The translations under genes were made by a program, and so were the position numbers. This document shows positions 8,659-17,684 of a stretch of 64,000 nt of DNA, one piece after another (the stretch's first letter is position 1; each line of letters opens with the position of its first letter). The notes under the pieces were generated by a model. That model saw nothing but the letters and a program-made list of their open reading frames with translations, ran no database searches and was not told the DNA's origin. The DNA comes from Lysobacteraceae bacterium NML03-0222 (GTDB taxonomy: Bacteria > Pseudomonadota > Gammaproteobacteria > Xanthomonadales > Xanthomonadaceae), in the NCBI GenBank assembly GCA_002798195.1, contig NWQM01000001.1, positions 468,335 through 532,334 on the forward strand, written 5' to 3'.

Positions 8659-8982
8659 CTTCTTGGCACCCGTTGCTTTGCAAAGTCGGCAGATGCAGGG
8701 CATGAGGTGCAGACAAGCGGCTGGCTTGTCTGAGCGAGCATGCCCCCCTGCAGCCTCATGTTCGGGATGCTGGGGGGCTTGGAAACAAGCGCTCATTGAT
8801 CAATGAGCGAATGATTTTGTAACGCATGGCTCACGGCGTTTAGTGGCGCTTTCGTCGTTTGCAGCGGATAAAGTGTGATGGGTTTCGCAGGTTCGTGTAT
8901 GCAGGCTTGGTAGAAGGCTCGATTTTGGTGGTTCAAGATAAGTGCGCGTTATTCTTGCCGCCTTTCACCCCGGAGCCTGCCC
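8659..8982. other. Intergenic region between phaZ and the amidohydrolase
   Basis: These 324 bases hold no convincing gene. They contain runs of C (8741-8746) and G (8772-8777) that could pair loosely, and the perfect palindrome listed separately. The promoter of the downstream gene must lie here, but no clear -35/-10 pair stands out. Confidence 0.5.
8790..8809. promoter_or_regulatory. Perfect 20-bp palindrome, candidate regulator operator
   Basis: CGCTCATTGATCAATGAGCG is its own reverse complement over all 20 bases. Length and symmetry fit the operator of a dimeric repressor such as a TetR-family protein, and with no loop it is a poor RNA terminator. It lies 174 bases before the amidohydrolase start and about 150 after phaZ. 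No TetR gene is next to it, so the regulator is unknown. Confidence 0.5.
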
Positions 8983-11900
8983 ATGCGTCGTCTTGCCTTG
9001 TTCTCTGCCTTGTCTCTGGCCTTGTTGGCCGCACCCGTCTCAGCGGAAAAGAAAGCCGCGCATTGGGATGTCAACGCGCCGCAGGGGCGCAGCACGCTGG
9101 CGAAGTTCGAGACAGACGAAGGCACCTGGATGGATGTGGATGTCAGCCCGGATGGACAGCAGATTGCGTTTTCAATGCTGGGCGATATTTATCTGCTGCC
9201 GATTGACGGTGGGCGGGCACGGCGGCTGACTTCTGGCGCGGCCTGGGACGTGCAGCCGCGGTTTTCGCCCGATGGCCGGCAATTGGCGTTCACTTCCGAC
9301 CGCGATGGCGGCAACAATCTGTGGCGCATCGGCGTGGATGGCCGCAACCCGGTGCAGGTCACCCAGGAGAAGTTTCGGCTTCTGAACAACCCGGTGTGGA
9401 CGCCGGATGGGCAGTATCTGATTGGCCGCAAGCATTTCACCGCTGAACGTTCGTTGGGCGCGGGCGAGCTGTGGATGTATCACGTCAGCGGCGGCCATGA
9501 GGGTTTGCAGCTGACCAAGAAGAAAAACGACCAGCAGGATTTGGGCGAGCCTGCGGTATCGCCCGATGGCCGTTATGTGTATTTCTCCGAGGACATCACG
9601 CCCGGGCCATACTTTCAGTACAACAAGAACCCGCATGCCACCATTTATGCCATCAAGCGCCTGGACCGGCAGAGTGGCGAAATCAGCACGCTCATCAACA
9701 GCGCCGGGGGCGCGGTCAGGCCGCAGCCCTCGCCCGATGGCAAGCAGCTGGCGTTTGTGAAGCGGGTGCGCGAGAAGTCGGTGTTGCACCTGCTCGACCT
9801 GGCTTCGGGCGATACGCGGTCGCTATGGGATGGGCTCTCCCACGATATGCAGGAGGCCTGGGCGATATTTGGCCCGTATGCCAATTTCAACTGGCTGCCC
9901 GATGGCTCGGCGCTGGTGGTGTGGGCGCAGGGCAAGCTGTGGCGGGTGGATGCGGCCAGCGGCGTGGCGCGGCAGATTCCCTTCACTGCCGAGGTCGAGC
10001 AGCGTCTGGCCGAGCCGCTGCGGTTTGAGCAAACACTCGATGCCGGGCAGTTCGCGCCGAAGATGATTCGTGATGTCGCCACCGCACCGGGCGGGCAGCA
10101 AGTGGTGTTTCATGCGCTGGGGCATCTGTACACCCGCAGCCTGCCCAATGGCATGCCAACGCGACTTACCCACAACCAAAATGTGTTCGAGTATCAGCCA
10201 AGTTTCAGCCCCGATGGCCGCAAGCTGCTGTACACCACCTGGAATGATGCCGATCTGTCGATATTGATTGAGCGCGACTTGGCCTCGGGCAAGGAGCGGG
10301 TATTGAATCCCGAGCCGGGCTTTTATTACGGGCCGCGTTATTCGCCCGATGGTCGCCGCATCGTGTTCAGCCGCACCGGTGGCAGCGGCACGACCGGCTC
10401 GCGCTGGGCCAATGAAGTCGGCATTTATGTGCTCGATGGCGATGCCAGCACGCCGCGGCGCATTGCCAAAACCGGTGAAAACCCGCAGTTCTCCGCTGAT
10501 GGCAGCCGGGTGTTTTATTTCACCGGTGGGGGAATGTCCAAGAAGCTGATGTCGGTGGGCATAAATGGCGAGGATCCGCGCGAAGTGCTGGATTTGAAGT
10601 ATCCGGACTTGGTATCCATCAGCCCGGATGGCAAGTGGGTGGCCTTTACCGAGCTGTTCAATGCCTATGTCGCGCCGCTGCCGCAGACAGGCGGCAGTAT
10701 CGCGCTCTCGCGCCAGAGCAAGGCCATCCCGGTGGCGCAGGTCAGCCGCGATGTCGGCTCTTATCTGCATTGGTCGGCAGATTCTGGCTCGCTGCATTGG
10801 ATGGTGGGCGATGAATACTTCAGCCGCGATTTGAAGGATGTGTTCAGCTTCCTGCCAGGTGCGTCAGCACAGGCGGCCAGGCCGGAAACGGCGCGCGGCA
10901 TCCGGCTCGGCCTGCACGCGCCGGTGGATACCCCGCGCGAAGTGGTGGCCTTCACCCATGCCCGCATCATCACCATGCGCGATGCCGAGCGTCAGCAGGA
11001 GGTGATTGAGAACGGCACCGTGCTGGTGGAAGGCGATACCATCCGCGCCGTCGGCACCGATGTCCGCATTCCGGCTGGTGCGCGGGTGATTGATGCCAGC
11101 GGCAAGACCATCGTGCCCGGCTATGCCGATGTGCATGCCCATGTGGCACATTTTGGTGGCGGCGTGGTGCCGCAGCAGAACTGGGCGTATTACGCCAATC
11201 TGGCGTTTGGCATCACCACCACCCATGACCCATCCGCGACCACCGAGCTGGTGTTCTCACAGGCCGAGCTGGTCAAGGCCGGGACGCTGGTGGGGCCGCG
11301 GATTTTCTCCACTGGCACCATCCTCTACGGTGCCGATGGCGACTTCAAGGCCGAGGTCAATTCGCTGGATGATGCCCGCTCGCACCTGCGCCGCATGAAG
11401 GCGCATGGCGCGTTCAGCGTCAAGAGCTATAACCAGCCGCGCCGTGAGCAGCACCAGCAAATCAATCAGGCCGCGCGCGAGCTGGGCATGCTGGTGGTGG
11501 AGGAGGGCGGCTCCACGCTCAACCACAACCTGCCGATGATTCTCGATGGCGTCACCACCATCGAGCACAATCTGCCGGTGGCGCCCTTGTACCGCGATGT
11601 GCTGGAGCTGTGGCGGCGCACCGATGTACGCAACACACCGACCTTGGTAGTCAGCTATGGCGGCTTATCCGGCGAGTACTACTGGTATGCACGCGACAAC
11701 GTCTGGGAGGACGGCAAGCTCTCGCGCTTCTTCCCGCGTGAGACTCTGGATGCGCGCAGCATTCGCCGCGAAACCGCACCGGATTGGGATTACTACCATG
11801 TCGAGGTGGCCAAGTCGCTGAAGCGGCTGCGCGATGCCGGGGTAAAAATCCAGGTCGGCGGCCACGGCCAATTGCAGGGGCTATCGCCGCACTGGGAAAC

Positions 11901-12288
11901 CTGGAGCCTAGTGCAGGGCGGCTTCAGCAATTGGGAGGCATTGCGCGCCTTTACCATCGACGGCGTGGATTCGATCGGCTTTGGCAAACAGCTGGGCTCA
12001 CTGGAAGTGGGCAAGAAAGCGGACTTGGTGGTGCTGAACCGCAATCCGCTTGATGACATCCGCGCCACCGCCGATACCCGCTATGTGATGGTCAATGGCC
12101 GCCTGTTCGATGTGGATGCGGACATGGCCGAAATCGGCCACCGTCAGGCGCCTGCGCCGACCTTCTACTGGCAGCGCCACCGCGAAGGCCTGCGTTTTGG
12201 TGAGCAATACGGCCCCACCGGCGTCTGCCACTGCCCCAAATCCGGGCATGGGCATCATCAGCACGGCCATGACGAGCATGGTCACTAA
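8983..12288 (+). CDS. Exported TolB-like beta-propeller / amidohydrolase fusion
   Basis: The 1101-residue protein begins with a signal peptide (MRRLALFSALSLALLAAPVSA). Residues ~40-640 hold many PD40/TolB-type repeats marked by SPDG or SPDGR motifs, which form a beta-propeller. Residues ~655-1060 are a metal-dependent amidohydrolase of the imidazolonepropionase-like group: YADVHAHVAHF carries the HxH metal ligands (~715), with later VTTIEHNLPV His, VGGHG His, and LEVGKKADLVVL near the end. The C-terminus ends in a His-rich tail (GHGHHQHGHDEHGH). Relatives are periplasmic amidohydrolases or dipeptidases of unknown substrate. The gene appears to stand alone. Confidence 0.88.
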   Translation: MRRLALFSALSLALLAAPVSAEKKAAHWDVNAPQGRSTLAKFETDEGTWMDVDVSPDGQQIAFSMLGDIYLLPIDGGRARRLTSGAAWDVQPRFSPDGRQLAFTSDRDGGNNLWRIGVDGRNPVQVTQEKFRLLNNPVWTPDGQYLIGRKHFTAERSLGAGELWMYHVSGGHEGLQLTKKKNDQQDLGEPAVSPDGRYVYFSEDITPGPYFQYNKNPHATIYAIKRLDRQSGEISTLINSAGGAVRPQPSPDGKQLAFVKRVREKSVLHLLDLASGDTRSLWDGLSHDMQEAWAIFGPYANFNWLPDGSALVVWAQGKLWRVDAASGVARQIPFTAEVEQRLAEPLRFEQTLDAGQFAPKMIRDVATAPGGQQVVFHALGHLYTRSLPNGMPTRLTHNQNVFEYQPSFSPDGRKLLYTTWNDADLSILIERDLASGKERVLNPEPGFYYGPRYSPDGRRIVFSRTGGSGTTGSRWANEVGIYVLDGDASTPRRIAKTGENPQFSADGSRVFYFTGGGMSKKLMSVGINGEDPREVLDLKYPDLVSISPDGKWVAFTELFNAYVAPLPQTGGSIALSRQSKAIPVAQVSRDVGSYLHWSADSGSLHWMVGDEYFSRDLKDVFSFLPGASAQAARPETARGIRLGLHAPVDTPREVVAFTHARIITMRDAERQQEVIENGTVLVEGDTIRAVGTDVRIPAGARVIDASGKTIVPGYADVHAHVAHFGGGVVPQQNWAYYANLAFGITTTHDPSATTELVFSQAELVKAGTLVGPRIFSTGTILYGADGDFKAEVNSLDDARSHLRRMKAHGAFSVKSYNQPRREQHQQINQAARELGMLVVEEGGSTLNHNLPMILDGVTTIEHNLPVAPLYRDVLELWRRTDVRNTPTLVVSYGGLSGEYYWYARDNVWEDGKLSRFFPRETLDARSIRRETAPDWDYYHVEVAKSLKRLRDAGVKIQVGGHGQLQGLSPHWETWSLVQGGFSNWEALRAFTIDGVDSIGFGKQLGSLEVGKKADLVVLNRNPLDDIRATADTRYVMVNGRLFDVDADMAEIGHRQAPAPTFYWQRHREGLRFGEQYGPTGVCHCPKSGHGHHQHGHDEHGH

Positions 12289-12301
12289 GTGCAGCCATCA
12301 T

Positions 12302-12326
12302 CCCCGCCTGTGATGCGCGGGCGGGG
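12302..12326 (+). terminator. GC-rich hairpin after the amidohydrolase gene
   Basis: CCCCGCC (12302-12308) can pair with GGCGGGG (12320-12326) around an 11-base loop, 13 bases after the stop. There is no T-tract; it is a plausible but weak terminator. Confidence 0.35.
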
Positions 12327-12390
12327 GTGCTATGGAAAGCCCGGGTGCAGGCTTTTAGAATACGCGGCCTTCTTTTCATCTTGAATTGCC

Positions 12391-13519
12391 ATGATCGAAC
12401 TCAATCCGATCCGAGCACGCATCGCCGACCTGATTGGCCGGCTGGATGCGCTCCGGGGGTTTCTTTGACTACGACACCAAACGTGAGCGTCTTGAAGAAG
12501 TCGAGCGGGAGCTGGAAAACCCGGACATCTGGAACAATCCCGAACAAGCCCAGGCACTGGGGCGCGAGCGCGCATCGCTGGACAAGAACGTCAACGGCAT
12601 CCGCAATCTGACCGATGGCCTGAACGGCGCGACCGAACTGCTTGAGCTGGCCGAAATGGAAGACGATGAGGACACTGCGCTCGCCGTGGTGGCCGATGTT
12701 GATCGTTTTGAAAAAGACGTGGCCGCGCTGGAATTCCAGCGCATGTTCTCCGGCAAGATGGACAACACCAACGCCTTTGTCGATATCCAGGCCGGTGCTG
12801 GCGGCACCGAGGCACAGGACTGGGCGGAAATGCTGCTGCGCATGTATCTGCGCTGGGCCGAATCGCGCGGCTGGAAGGTCGAGCTGATGGAAGCCTCGGG
12901 CGGCGATGTGGCAGGCATCAAGTCCGCCACCTTCCGGGTGGAGGGTGAATATGCCTATGGCTGGCTGAAGACCGAAACCGGCGTCCACCGCTTGGTGCGC
13001 AAATCGCCGTTCGATTCCGACAACCGCCGGCATACCAGCTTTACCAGCGTGTTCGTCTCGCCGGAAGTCGATGACAATATCGATATCGAAATCAATCCGG
13101 CCGACCTCAAGACCGATGTATATCGTTCCAGTGGCGCCGGTGGTCAGCACGTCAACAAGACCGAATCTGCCGTGCGCATCACCCATGTGCCGACCGGCAT
13201 CGTGGTGGCCTGTCAGAATGGCCGCAGTCAGCACCAGAACCGCGATACCGCGATGAAAATGCTGGCCGCCAAGCTCTACGAGCTGGAAATGCAAAAACGC
13301 AATGCCGAGCGCGATGCGGTAGAAGCGGGCAAATCCGATATCGGCTGGGGCAACCAGATTCGCAACTATGTGCTGGATCAATCCCGCATCAAGGATCTGC
13401 GTACCGGCGTTGAGCGCAGCGATACCCAGAAAGTGCTCGATGGCGACCTGGACGAATTTGTTGAAGCCAGTTTGAAGTCGGGTCTGGATGCCGGCGCCAA
13501 GCGCGCCGATATGGCCTGA
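12391..13519 (+). CDS. prfB: Peptide chain release factor 2, programmed +1 frameshift
   Basis: RF2 recognises UGA and UAA stop codons and hydrolyses peptidyl-tRNA on the ribosome. The gene starts at ATG 12391; codon 26 is an in-frame TGA (12466-12468), and the reading frame continues after skipping T12466 (CTT then GAC), giving about 375 residues. The stop-recognition tripeptide SPF is in RKSPFDSDNRR and the catalytic GGQ is in SSGAGGQHVNKTES (~residue 250). In many gammaproteobacteria prfB is followed directly by lysS; here 4.1 kb separates them. A symmetric hairpin follows the stop. Confidence 0.97.
12454..12469 (+). promoter_or_regulatory. prfB: prfB autoregulatory frameshift site
   Basis: The segment CGGGGGTTTCTTTGAC has a Shine-Dalgarno-like G run shortly before CTT-TGA-C, the canonical RF2 slippage site. 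Low RF2 lets the ribosome pause at UGA and shift +1, so RF2 controls its own synthesis. The downstream frame encodes the rest of RF2 without a gap, which confirms the shift. Confidence 0.95.
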
Positions 13520-13536
13520 ATTCCAGATTGAATGCT

Positions 13537-13560
13537 AGGATCCGGAGTATTCCGGATCCT
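13537..13560 (+). terminator. Perfect hairpin after prfB
   Basis: A 10-bp perfect stem (13537-13546 and 13551-13560) with loop GTAT lies 17 bases after the prfB stop. No T-run follows. It marks the left edge of the AT-rich island. Confidence 0.55.
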
Positions 13561-13757
13561 GTTGCAAGAGGTACTTGTTCATTGAGGTTTCATGTCGCGG
13601 GGTTAAAGCTTTGCAACAATCTGCTATTAAGTTAGGTCAAGATGGCTGGCTGGTTGCTTCTTGCATAAAGCAAGATTGATGTTTGAATGAAGTACGGCGA
13701 CGGCTCACCTTGATACCCGCAGCAATTTGTGTTTGCTGCAGAGCAGATGGCAGGAAT

Positions 13758-15179
13758 ATGTCGGTGATTTCTTCGAAACCTTTTCGGATCCATGTCGAGA
13801 GAATGGCAAAGCCTGTTCCCGGCATGATTTTGGTGGTATGCCTCACAATGGCGGCCACACTGCAATATTCGGCTTCCAGAGCAGGAATGCTGTATCGTTG
13901 TGTGTCGGCTTCTGGGCAGGTCACTTTGTCTGATCGTCGGGTACCAGATCTCAAATGTGAAGCGGCACTATCTTTCCCAGACAACCAATCACCACAGCAT
14001 CAGCAGGAGCAGCCTTCACCTTTGGATTTGGCGGTAGAGAGCTTGTATGACGCAACCTCGTCGGCTGTCACCATTTCCGAGCCCGTGGCTGCTTCCAATA
14101 CCGGTATGGTCGACTTCGGTGACCCGCGTGCGTCTGTAGTATTGGAAAAACTCAAGACCGGGAAGCCTGATGGCTTCCGCTACATTCAGCTCGGTGACTC
14201 CCATACTGCGGGTAATTTCATTACCGACACTATTCGCAGGCGCCTCCAGCCTTCTCTTGGCTTTGGTGGGCTGGGTTGGTTGCCAGCGGCCAGCGTGCGG
14301 GGGCAAAGGATGCCGGCCACCATCCAGCAGCACGGCCCATGGAAAATCAATAGCAGCCGTAAAGTTCAGCTTGAAGATTATTTTCCTTTTGGCGGAGTCG
14401 TTGCTGAGGTTGCCGCGCCTTCGGCTTCTTTGACGGTGGGGGCGCATGAAGGTAACCCCTTGCAGCAAGTTTCGGTATGGATTCGGCAGGCAGAAGGTGC
14501 TTCCGCACTCCTTATGCGTGATAGCGAGGGGCGGAGCCAGGCACTGCAGGTTCCAGCAGACGGGCGCTGGCACTTGGCAAATTTTGTTGCTCGCCTGCCA
14601 GTTACTGTGACCACTTCATCTGCACATGAAACAGCGATTGGAGGTTGGTGGATGCAGTCTCCGCATGGTGGTGGCGCCACGGTCTCGGCTGCAGGTATCA
14701 ATGGAGCTACCTTGGCGCAAACCGGGCGTTGGCGCAACGGATGGCTCTCGGATTTGCAGGCAAGCCGTCCCGATATTGTTGCATTGGCCTTCGGTACCAA
14801 TGAGTCCACCAATGAGAAATTGGATGTGGCACAGGCGCATGCAACATTGGTCAACACAATTTCGGCCATTCGCAATATTGCGCCACAAGCAGCCATCTTG
14901 ATTATCGGGGCGCCAGATACCTTGGTAAATCATGCCGGTGCCTGTGGCACACGTACCCCGAATCTGGATGCAATCCAACAAGTTCAGCGCAGGGTAGCCA
15001 GTCAGATGCGCACTTTGTATTTTGATTGGCAGCAGGCCATGGGCGGGAACTGTTCGATGAAGCGCTGGATGCAGGAGGGATTGGCACGCTCGGATGGTGT
15101 ACACTTCTCCGCTGAGGGCTACTCGCGCACGGGCAATGCCATTTTTGACGGTTTGCGTGATCTCGGAGAGCGGCGATAG
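13758..15179 (+). CDS. SGNH/GDSL-family hydrolase, probable surface-polysaccharide esterase/acetyltransferase
   Basis: The protein has about 473 residues if it starts at ATG 13758; ATG 13803 and TTG 13683 are also possible, none with a good ribosome site. A hydrophobic stretch (MILVVCLTMAATLQYSA) near the N-terminus suggests export. SGNH blocks are visible: GDSHTAGNF (nucleophile Ser, ~residue 148), the block with FGTNES, and the C-terminal DGVHFSAEGY with the catalytic His. Proteins of this type often accompany O-acetyltransferases and move or remove acetyl groups on alginate, peptidoglycan or O-antigen. An acyltransferase gene follows 42 bases on. Base composition is lower in GC than the core genes. 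Confidence 0.75.
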   Translation: MSVISSKPFRIHVERMAKPVPGMILVVCLTMAATLQYSASRAGMLYRCVSASGQVTLSDRRVPDLKCEAALSFPDNQSPQHQQEQPSPLDLAVESLYDATSSAVTISEPVAASNTGMVDFGDPRASVVLEKLKTGKPDGFRYIQLGDSHTAGNFITDTIRRRLQPSLGFGGLGWLPAASVRGQRMPATIQQHGPWKINSSRKVQLEDYFPFGGVVAEVAAPSASLTVGAHEGNPLQQVSVWIRQAEGASALLMRDSEGRSQALQVPADGRWHLANFVARLPVTVTTSSAHETAIGGWWMQSPHGGGATVSAAGINGATLAQTGRWRNGWLSDLQASRPDIVALAFGTNESTNEKLDVAQAHATLVNTISAIRNIAPQAAILIIGAPDTLVNHAGACGTRTPNLDAIQQVQRRVASQMRTLYFDWQQAMGGNCSMKRWMQEGLARSDGVHFSAEGYSRTGNAIFDGLRDLGERR

Positions 15180-15221
15180 TTCAATTTTGATTCATCAACT
15201 TTTGCGCGCTCGAATCCATAC

Positions 15222-17192
15222 ATGGAAGAAAAGTCTTCAGCCTCAAGCTTGGTAAAGCTCGGCAATGCAGCGAATCGGATAGCCGGACTGGATGGCTTGC
15301 GTGCAATTGCCATCATCGCGGTTCTATTGTTCCATGCGGAGTTGGGGGGGGTGCATGGGGGTTATCTTGGTGTTGATCTGTTTTTTGTCATTTCCGGTTT
15401 TTTGATTACGGGCATCGTCGCTAACGAGATCGATCAAACCGGGCGATTGAGCTATCGGGGTTTTTACGTACGTCGTGCCAAGCGTTTGCTGCCGGCAGTT
15501 TTTGTGCTGATTCCATCAATTATCGTGTACAGCGCCTGGTTTGCGCCTGATGCGCTGGGACGTCTCCCTAAAGATGCATTGGCCAGTCTGCTTTTTCTCA
15601 CCAACTGGCATTTACTTTTCGACAATGTCTCTTACTTTGAGGCGTTTGGCCGACCGCCTTTGTTGAAGCACTTGTGGTCATTGGCGATTGAAGAGCAGTT
15701 CTATGTCGTCTGGGCAATTTTTGTCGGGTTGGGGGCAAAGTTTTTAAGACGTTCCCATTTGGCCTTGATTGCCGCAAGCCTGGCGTTGCTTTCTGCGGCC
15801 TGGATGGCAGCTGTTGCTGTTGAGATTGGCTATCCCTTGGAGAATTCCAATTCATCCCGGCTTTATTTCGGTACGGATACTCATGCCTTTCCCCTGTTGA
15901 TGGGCGCTGCATTGGGCTTTGCCTGGCAGCCGTTGAATAGTATCCAATTGAATAACGGCAACCGGACAGTGCCCGCAGGATGGGCGCTAACGCTTATGGG
16001 GTTGCTGGCAATTGCTTGTTTCCTATATTTGGCATTGACTGCCAGTGAGCAAAAACCCTGGCTTTATCCATGGGGATTTTTGTTGGCGGGGATTGCTTCA
16101 CTAGTGATGATAATGGCAGCATCTGACCCGGCTTCTCCGTTGGGGGGCTGGTTGGATTGCATGCCGTTACGCTGGGTTGGTGAGCGCTCTTACGGCATCT
16201 ATCTTTGGCATTGGCCGATATTTGTACTGATTGATGCAGATACGCCTTGGTTGCAGGTTTTTGATGTATTGGAATCAGATTCGCTTTGGCTGCCGGTTTT
16301 GCGTATTTTTTTGACTTTGTTGATTGCGGCGCTTTCGTATGGTTTGGTTGAGAATCCAATCCGGAAAGGACTATTGGGTCAGATTTACGCAAGGCTGCGT
16401 ACTCGACAGACCCACTGGCAGGGGGGGGGGCAAGCGGCGGGAGTTGCAATTTTCTGTGTGCTGTTAATGGCAGCGCCACTTTGGTTATTGAATAATTTGC
16501 AGGATTTTGAACAAGGCAAGGAAGAAGCCGATAAGCGTGAGGCCATACTTGCAAATCCGCCGACACCGCCTCCGACAGTATCGCTCCCTGTGCCGAAGTC
16601 GCCGTCAGTTGCAGATTTTTTGGGCTATGAGAGCCGTTCTGTTACTGCGGTTGGGGATTCTGTTTTGCTGGGCTCAAGTCATATATTGAGAACGGAGTTG
16701 CCATATATTGATATCCATGCCACACAGGGCTGGCAGGCGGCTGATTTCATCAAAAAGCTTGAAGAGTTGAAGGCTGATTCCAGGTTGCGTGAGGTGGTAT
16801 TGCTGCATCTTGGAACGAATGGCTATGTTTATAAACAGCAGCTTCTGCAAATGATGCGAATGCTGGAGGATCGCAAGCGTGTGATCGTCATTGACAGTCA
16901 AGTACCACGTCGTTGGATGAAACCCAATAACCACTTGTTCGAGGAAGTGGTGCCGGAATTTTCCAATGCGGTTTTGGTCAGGTGGAGCAATCGTTCTGAA
17001 GGGCAGCGGGCATATTTTGTTGCCGACAGAGTCCATTTGACTTCAATTGGGCAGCGCGCTTATCTAAGTGGGATACTTGAAGAAGGCGGCCTGATAGCAA
17101 CTCCGGCAGCCAAGCCTCGTCCAGTGTTTCTTGCGCTGAATACTGGGATTGCTTCGAATTTGCAGTTTTTGTTCAGGCCGTACCATTGGTGA
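15222..17192 (+). CDS. OatA/OafA-like acyltransferase-3 with C-terminal SGNH domain
   Basis: The 656-residue membrane protein has an acyltransferase-3 part (~residues 18-375, about ten helices) with the signatures GLDGLRAIAIIAVLLFHA, GGYLGVDLFFVISGFLITG and RRAKRLLPAVF. After a further helix (~408-430) comes a periplasmic SGNH domain: VGDSVLLGSS (Ser ~478), HLGTNGYVY and ADRVHLTSIGQRAY (His). Such proteins carry acetyl groups across the membrane and transfer them to O-antigen or peptidoglycan. The coding sequence contains a G8 (15344-15351) and a G10 tract (16421-16430). A hand count gave 24 G+C in 60 bases at 15361-15420, against 36 in 60 at 18001-18060 in lysS. Confidence 0.88.
   Translation: MEEKSSASSLVKLGNAANRIAGLDGLRAIAIIAVLLFHAELGGVHGGYLGVDLFFVISGFLITGIVANEIDQTGRLSYRGFYVRRAKRLLPAVFVLIPSIIVYSAWFAPDALGRLPKDALASLLFLTNWHLLFDNVSYFEAFGRPPLLKHLWSLAIEEQFYVVWAIFVGLGAKFLRRSHLALIAASLALLSAAWMAAVAVEIGYPLENSNSSRLYFGTDTHAFPLLMGAALGFAWQPLNSIQLNNGNRTVPAGWALTLMGLLAIACFLYLALTASEQKPWLYPWGFLLAGIASLVMIMAASDPASPLGGWLDCMPLRWVGERSYGIYLWHWPIFVLIDADTPWLQVFDVLESDSLWLPVLRIFLTLLIAALSYGLVENPIRKGLLGQIYARLRTRQTHWQGGGQAAGVAIFCVLLMAAPLWLLNNLQDFEQGKEEADKREAILANPPTPPPTVSLPVPKSPSVADFLGYESRSVTAVGDSVLLGSSHILRTELPYIDIHATQGWQAADFIKKLEELKADSRLREVVLLHLGTNGYVYKQQLLQMMRMLEDRKRVIVIDSQVPRRWMKPNNHLFEEVVPEFSNAVLVRWSNRSEGQRAYFVADRVHLTSIGQRAYLSGILEEGGLIATPAAKPRPVFLALNTGIASNLQFLFRPYHW
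15344..15351 (+). repeat. G8 homopolymer tract in acyltransferase gene
   Basis: Eight consecutive G residues lie at about codons 41-43, early in the gene. A one-base change in length would frameshift the protein before most of its membrane domain. Confidence 0.9.
16421..16430 (+). repeat. G10 homopolymer tract in acyltransferase gene
   Basis: Ten consecutive G residues encode the end of Gln and three Gly, in the loop between the acyltransferase-3 helices and the last helix before the SGNH domain. A slip here would remove the periplasmic domain only. In this sequence the frame is open. Confidence 0.9.
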
Positions 17193-17684
17193 CTGGGGGT
17201 AAATTAGTACGGTTTCAAGCAGTGTGCTCTTGGGAATTGTAGTGAGATGATAACAGTGTTATGCACAACAAAAGGAATTTTCTGGGTTGGGTAGTGACTC
17301 ACTTCAGGAGATTCAAATTTGCAAAAACTTATCAATATAAAAGCGCAATAGTCGCTTGCTTCTTTCATGCAAAGGGTGCGACGGTATGTCGGAGAAATGT
17401 GGCTTTTGCGAATGTCGATGGCAAAGGTGGCTGGCTAAGTTCGCCACGCTGGTATCGATAGATAAAGGGGCAAAGGTGATGCGAGTGGATTGGCAACGGC
17501 AGCGCCATTTGTATTGAACCCATAGAAACTGGGTTGGTTTCAGTCAACGACCTTATCAGAGGGATGCCTCGTATTGTTGGTGATTTCATGTTGTAGCAAG
17601 CGGTATTTGCCGTAATTTCACCATCAGGTGTGATGAGTGCCTGATTGTTTTGTTTTCAACGACGCAAGAGAAGTAGAAACTATC
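17193..17684. other. AT-rich intergenic region before lysS
   Basis: These 492 bases contain no gene that can be supported. A 66-codon frame (17261-17461) has no ribosome site and no recognisable protein features. The symmetric element ATAACA-G-TGTTAT sits at 17250-17262. The lysS promoter should lie in the last part, but no consensus boxes are clear. The base composition matches the preceding island, so the right edge of the island is probably close to the lysS start. Confidence 0.5.

Noticed and set aside
12391..12468. prfB as a broken gene because of the in-frame TGA
   Set aside because: The TGA is the conserved programmed frameshift site, and the second frame continues RF2 exactly.
17261..17461. 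Short gene in the AT-rich gap before lysS
   Set aside because: No ribosome site, no recognisable protein pattern; likely chance in low-GC DNA.
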